In this document: piece after piece, positions 24,201 through 30,200 of the stretch
Layout: the number at the start of each line of letters is the position of its first letter
Numbering within the stretch: position 1 is the stretch's first letter
Made by a program: the position numbers and the translations under genes
Notes under the pieces: model-generated
What the model was told of the DNA's origin: nothing
What the model saw: the letters and a program-made list of their open reading frames with translations, nothing else
Databases searched by the model: none
DNA from: Strigamia acuminata
Lineage: Eukaryota > Arthropoda > Chilopoda > Geophilomorpha > Linotaeniidae
NCBI GenBank assembly: GCA_949358305.1
Contig: OX442317.1
Coordinates: 7,134,186 to 7,198,185 of the forward strand
DNA: 64,000 bases
Reading direction: 5' to 3'

Positions 24201-27200
24201 TGTGGCCCAGATTGATGGTCAAATTCTTTTTTTCGTTTTTGAATTTGTATGAACTTTTAGAATAAGTTCTCGTGGAAGATAATAGATTGTAAAATAGATT
24301 GCAGTATAATTTTGGACCATATGGGACGTATTGGTATTTTGCTAGTTAGACTGGAAAACACATTTATCTTCATTTCTTTTTTTTTAAATACAGTATGTAA
24401 AATGGGGAATTGGTATTTATTTGATTAAGTTTGTTGCTTAGCAATTACACCAACCTATTTCATTTTATTTTGCATTTCTATTTATTGTGAGAATAGTGTG
24501 GGAAAGAAAAAAAGGTGAGACAATAAGCGGTTTCATAAATGGCACGCTGAAGGCGCTGAAGTTATTGTTCCAATAATCACAATCACTGCATTATCGAGGA
24601 TTCACGCCAGGTTCAAGTGATTATTTTGCATGTCACATGACTTTTATTTATACTTTTTTATTTTATTTTGTTTTATTTATTTATTTGTTTTTGTTAAATT
24701 AAATTGAGTATTTATTTTTACTTATTTAATAATTTACAACAAACTCTCTTTTTCTTCAGCACTAACAGCGCTGAAGTGCTGAAGCGATTATTCATCTGAT
24801 TAGTCCACACAGGTCACATGATAATCGCTTCAGCAGAATAATCGTCATAATCACTTTTTGAAACTTTTTAATTTGTTGTGCAAAGCGACAATGCATTGGA
24901 AAGTTTTCATTTGTGGCGCAGACCCTATTCTCTTTAGTACAACGTACTAGAGAAGAAGAAAATAAAACTTTCTCCTTTGACTGAAGAGTTTGCGTCTATA
25001 TAAATGAGATTTCAGTCCAAATGGAAGTCTAGCACAAAATAAAGCAGGGAGGTCGAATTGAGGCCGAGCAAATGATATTTGTGTGATCTTTTTTTCCTTC
25101 TTTTTCAGCCAAGCTCTTTATTTTGTTTATTATATTATTCTTTTTATCGCATTTTGTTTGAAGATGGAACTGTCTGAACTTCAAACAATCTGACAATTTC
25201 AAAGCAAAACACGATATGTATTGTATGTCATTCTTAAAATATTTACTGAAAAAAAAAAAAACCAAATATTTATAATACTGTACACACATTTGGATCTGCG
25301 GCTCTGCAGTTTAGTAACTCAAGCATAACTTTAATTTAAAAAAAAAAATTTCAACTTTTGCAATATTCCCCAGAAACCTCTTACTTTGAAACATCTATCT
25401 CCATCTTGACTTGAAAGCTAAGTCAATTGAAATTCAACACAAATCAAATACTATGCTAAAATAAAGAAAGGCGGCGGGAGGGGAAATGACGAAAAGAAAG
25501 TAAATCTCCAGAGCTTTTAGTATATGCAATACGGTTGTAAGTTATCAAGGCTGTCCGCAGATATCCTTGACCAGGTTTTGCTTTGATGCACCTCTGCTCG
25601 CCGAGCTCAAGCATGAAGTGTGCAAGTGTGCGCGCATTTATCATGCACGCGCTACTCGCAGTTTTCACCACGACTATCCATCTACAATGAAAGCAGAGTT
25701 TGGGGAGTGCTTCTTACCAACACTTGAGTGTACAAGAGGGATTAGATTGCTGTCAGATGATGTTACTCTAACGTCTTGTGTGAAAAATTCACCGAAGGAA
25801 AAGATGAACGTTTTTTTTTTTGGTTATGGTAATTTTTTTGGGCCCCTTTTTTGATATATATGGGGCTATCATTTAAATGGGTTATGTATAATCTATACTA
25901 TAGAATAAATTGTTTGAAGATTTTTGTGTTTTTTCGGATAGTGCGTTTTTTTGCGGAGAAGAAAAATGTGGCACGAGATATATACCGTAATACGAATGTT
26001 TGAAAAAATAGAGTAATAAATGAATTTGTTGGTTTATATGGCGCTACGGTGCGTAAAGATATAAATTCAATTGATACGTATGTGGCATATATTTATTTTA
26101 TTGATTAAAAAAGTGAAATAAAATATAAAAATTGTTATCTAATGTGCTGTTTGGTTTTAAATGAGATACGACATAAAGTGTTCTTCTTTTTCTTGCGTTT
26201 GAATGGTGGTAATAATGATAATTTAATGATAATTGCGACATCAGCTCCCGTTAGCAAAGCATGCAGTGGCATGCTGCCCTGCAGACATTTCTTTATTTCC
26301 ACTCTTAATCTCATTAGCCTAATTACAGAACACGGAATGCCTAATAAGGTCATTTTAAATGTGGAGATTAGGGAATTTGGTTTATGAAGTTATCATTTTG
26401 ATCATTAATTCACTGGAATACTTATTTATCAATCAACGTGTTGAGTTATTAGTCATTATAATGCAATTAATGCGATAGCTAGCAGAATTTGCTTCCAAAT
26501 TATTGGTGGAAAAAACGAAAGGGCTCGCTCTGATTGTGCGACATATTTCTATTCTAGCAAAACAAGTTATGGATTTCATTAACTTATCAAAAATGATAAT
26601 TGTAATGGACTTAGAATAATATAATCAGTTTTGGCATATGGTCATAGGAAAATCCTATCTTACAAATTCAATTATTTTTTTCATTTGCTATCTGATTTAA
26701 GAACACAACCAGCTTAATGATAAGCAGTTGATGCAGGGGATACCTACCTACATGAAGGATCAAGAGATATAACCGTTGGCAAAAGGATTTTCCAATTTTT
26801 CTCATCAGTTCGAATATTTTTTCCATGCTAGGGTCGGACAGAAATTGCCAATACCCAATAGAATAAAATGTATGTTTTGAATTTTCTGTATTGTGTGTTA
26901 TTTAAGAGTGGAACAGTCTCAAATGCAATGTTACATTAATTAATCATAATGCAGTTACAGTGCCCGTCATAAATAAGTTGCCACCTATGAAAAACCACAT
27001 ATGACCAACAAAGTAAAATAAAATTATGCAGTAAATAAAGTACAACATTAGTGCTTTTAAAATATTTTAATATGCAAATTACAGCACGTTACAATTAAAA
27101 GTTATGAATTTTTTTCTAATTGAGTTTACGTTTCTACTTGGTTGTCATTTTAAAATCGGTAGATTTAATGGCAAAAATTGCAAAAAATATACTCAAAACC

Positions 27201-30200
27201 ACCACAACGTTGACCTATTCCAGCCGGTTTACGCCTAACTGTGGAAAAGTAGTTCTGTTTATTTTCAATGAGTTTAAGTGTAAAAAGTGATTAGAATGAT
27301 GAGTTTTATTTAAGTGATAATAAAATGTTTATTTATTTTCCTAAATCTGCTGTTTTGCTTATTTTTATTCTATCAAAAATGTTACGAACTACTTTTTTGT
27401 GCCACTACACCAGTGATACGACTCAAACAATAGGTCAACGTTGTGGTGGTTTTGAGTATAGGAAGTAAATTCAATAAGGAAGTTAATATTTAGCTAGTGA
27501 GAAGTGGATTTAACTTTAAAAATTTAATAATTTAGGTTAAAATGTTAAAGATTCGTGAAAGAGAAAGTGAACTAACGTATGCGCTGTCGCAAAATTTGAC
27601 GTTTGTATCTCTGAAAGTTTGCAACTTTAATGTTCGTATGTACATGTTCTAAGACTTTTTCTCTGGAAGACAGTAAAATCTTTGCAATTTTCGTTTATCA
27701 AAAGATTTGCCTCGTTTATCTGCGGAAACAAAGCTGAAGTTGTTCGAAAGAAGGTAGAATAAAGTCTGCAGCTTTTGCGTGCTTTTTCTTTTAATTTTCT
27801 TGAGAATTACTTGTGAGCGCTTTTCCTTTAATATTTACGTGCGAGAAAAAAATAGCATGTGTCAACTTTCTCTTTAATATATGTATACTGCAGAGAAATC
27901 TTGTTGCTGTATTAGAATAAGCTTTAAGCAAATAAAAGGGAAAAATTAAAAGGACGGAACATAAAAGTTTGTCTGGTTAATTTCCGAAAACTTTATAGCT
28001 CTGTTTTAATGGGGCAAGGATTAAACGCGTAAAGATAATCAGTAGCAAGTGATTTCTATTGGGAAAATCTTTTCTTGCAAACCTGCATCAATGGTACAAT
28101 AAATTGTGATGTGCAAACTGAATCGATATTAGGAAGCTGTCCTAATTAACATGGAAAATTCGCAAGTGGTGGAGGGAGAAGGGGAGACACACTTGGGCGT
28201 GTCTCGTTTGTTTGGTTTGTGTGCCGAACAAATGAGCTTATCAAGAATGTTGGTGCAGATTCTATCCTCAACTTAATATTCATGGCTATTAAAAAGGGCT
28301 TTTTGCTACTAATAGAAACATGATCCTATCCTTAATGGCTCTTAAGAATTATTTCCTCAGTGAGCATTCTTTTAATTTTAAGTGTGATTTAAATAGGGGG
28401 AAAGTCAGCCACTTGTGGTTTTTTAGTTATTCCACTTAAAATACACTACTTTATGAGTCAAATACCAAAAAAATACCAAGCGTGCTTTCACTGATTTACA
28501 CTACAAACATTAAGCCTAGTACTCATAACACCATTCCGTCCTTGGAATGGTAACAGGAATCAAAGTCTTAAGTTTCCTGCCAAGGGTGGTACTCATAAAA
28601 ATATTGTTTAGACTCTGAATCACCTTTGCAAGTGGAAACCGGAAGCAATGCGCGCGCATGCGCAATAAAAATAGTTAGAGTTCACTCGAATTAAACAACC
28701 TTCTGCAAGGGATTATTCACTACTCGAATAATCCTTGTCATCCCTGTTTACATTAAAGTTGTGCACACGGAATATTTCATCTCCGTGCATGTAAACGTAG
28801 TGGATTTTGGACTCGAACTGTGAGTTTGACTAATACTTGACGCATGCGCAGATCGTATCACTACATCAAAAGGAAGGAAAGTGACTGCATTGGTCTCTGC
28901 TAAAGTACCTCACATCCGCTTACCAAAAGCAACGAAAGTCGATTTTAGTTGACTAATTTTTGGCACTCGGACACTTCTTGGCACAAATTCTTTGTCCGAT
29001 TTGAAGAGAAAAGTAATTGAGTGTCGTGATAAAAAAAAAATTGTTTGATTTAATACAATCAATCTGTTTAGGGTGCGATAAAAATGAAAGGAGCATTTTA
29101 AAAGAAACGCGTTTTGTTTTAATCTCTGGAGTGTTGCGACGAAAGATTTCATCGTGATAATGTATTAGTGTTGCTCTAATTTTGCATTACCAGCGCCAGC
29201 CAAATTGGCGAATGCCAATCCCTGGTAAGCAGCCAAGTTTTCAAGTGGATTGGGGTTTTAAATGAAACTTTTAACATAATAATCTGGATTCCTTAAGATC
29301 CGAGAAAAGCGCTTAGCTTGACAATAGACGTGTTGGAAATCTCTTCACTCGGCCCATTTTTCGTCGCTTTACAAAGCAGGAGACGACATGAATTTGACAA
29401 AATGTTAAGAGAAGAGAGGCGACTTTACTTACCTACTACTTCTATATATCCCACTTGGTTTCTCATAGGAGATGTATTGATTTGGCACATATAAAAACCT
29501 CTATCTTCTTCTCGAATTTGGCGTACATGAAGATTCCATATACGATGGCCATTGTGTGATGCTCCAACTCGAGGATTATGTGTAATAACGTGAGTATGGA
29601 TTGTGAGAATCGTCTGGGTATCAACTTTGATCCACGCCACCTTTAAAGAAACGACAATATCATTTTATTAAAGAGTATTACGGCTTTTAACACGCAACTG
29701 CGCATTTAATGAAAATCCTACTTTATCGTCGTTGGAAATCTAATAATTGTAATTTAATCATTGCGTTTCGCAAGGTAGATAGCTTTGAGTCTGCAGTTTT
29801 GTTATTATTTTGCGTGATGAGAACTTTTTCCTATTTGCAGTTTTAACTCAATTTGGTTCATGTCACTGAATGGTAGGATTAATTGAATTTTCAAACTTAT
29901 TGAAACAAATCGACTAGACAGGTGCATCGAATCTAATGTAATTAAACCTCTTATTTGGCACTTGAAAGTAGAAATTCTTTACGCAATATTGAATCATTTT
30001 TTAAATCTAATTTTCATTAACGTTAATTTTGTGTTGAAGGAAGGCTAAAGTTGAAGTGTAAATGTTGTACTTTAATGTAACTTTATCCGCTCTTGCATTT
30101 TTTCCACCCCGTTTTTGTATTCTTTTGGCCTTTTTCACTTTTTTTTTTTTTTTTGTATTTCTTCCGGCTAGAGATTCGTCAATGTGTCGAGTTGGGTCTC

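Larger units (their letters stand above)
22839..29432 (-). other. 6.6-kb intron between Ig1 and Ig2
   Basis: It contains a GA microsatellite (22895-22918), a pogo-like MITE (23107-23274), a TGCATT repeat (about 23320-23540) and a short TATACTC-type element (27188-27460). Between 23550 and 27180 and from 27470 to 29430 I see only AT-rich, non-coding sequence with small palindromes, such as the one at 24775-24830 built on GCTGAAGCGATTAT. Confidence 0.7.

Noticed and set aside
24775-24835. Small palindrome around GCTGAAGCGATTAT
   Set aside because: Short, single, and not linked to a repeat family or gene in the window.
25567-25854. 95-residue ORF in the Ig1-Ig2 intron
   Set aside because: Lies in the opposite strand of an intron, with no motif or matching ORF neighbours.
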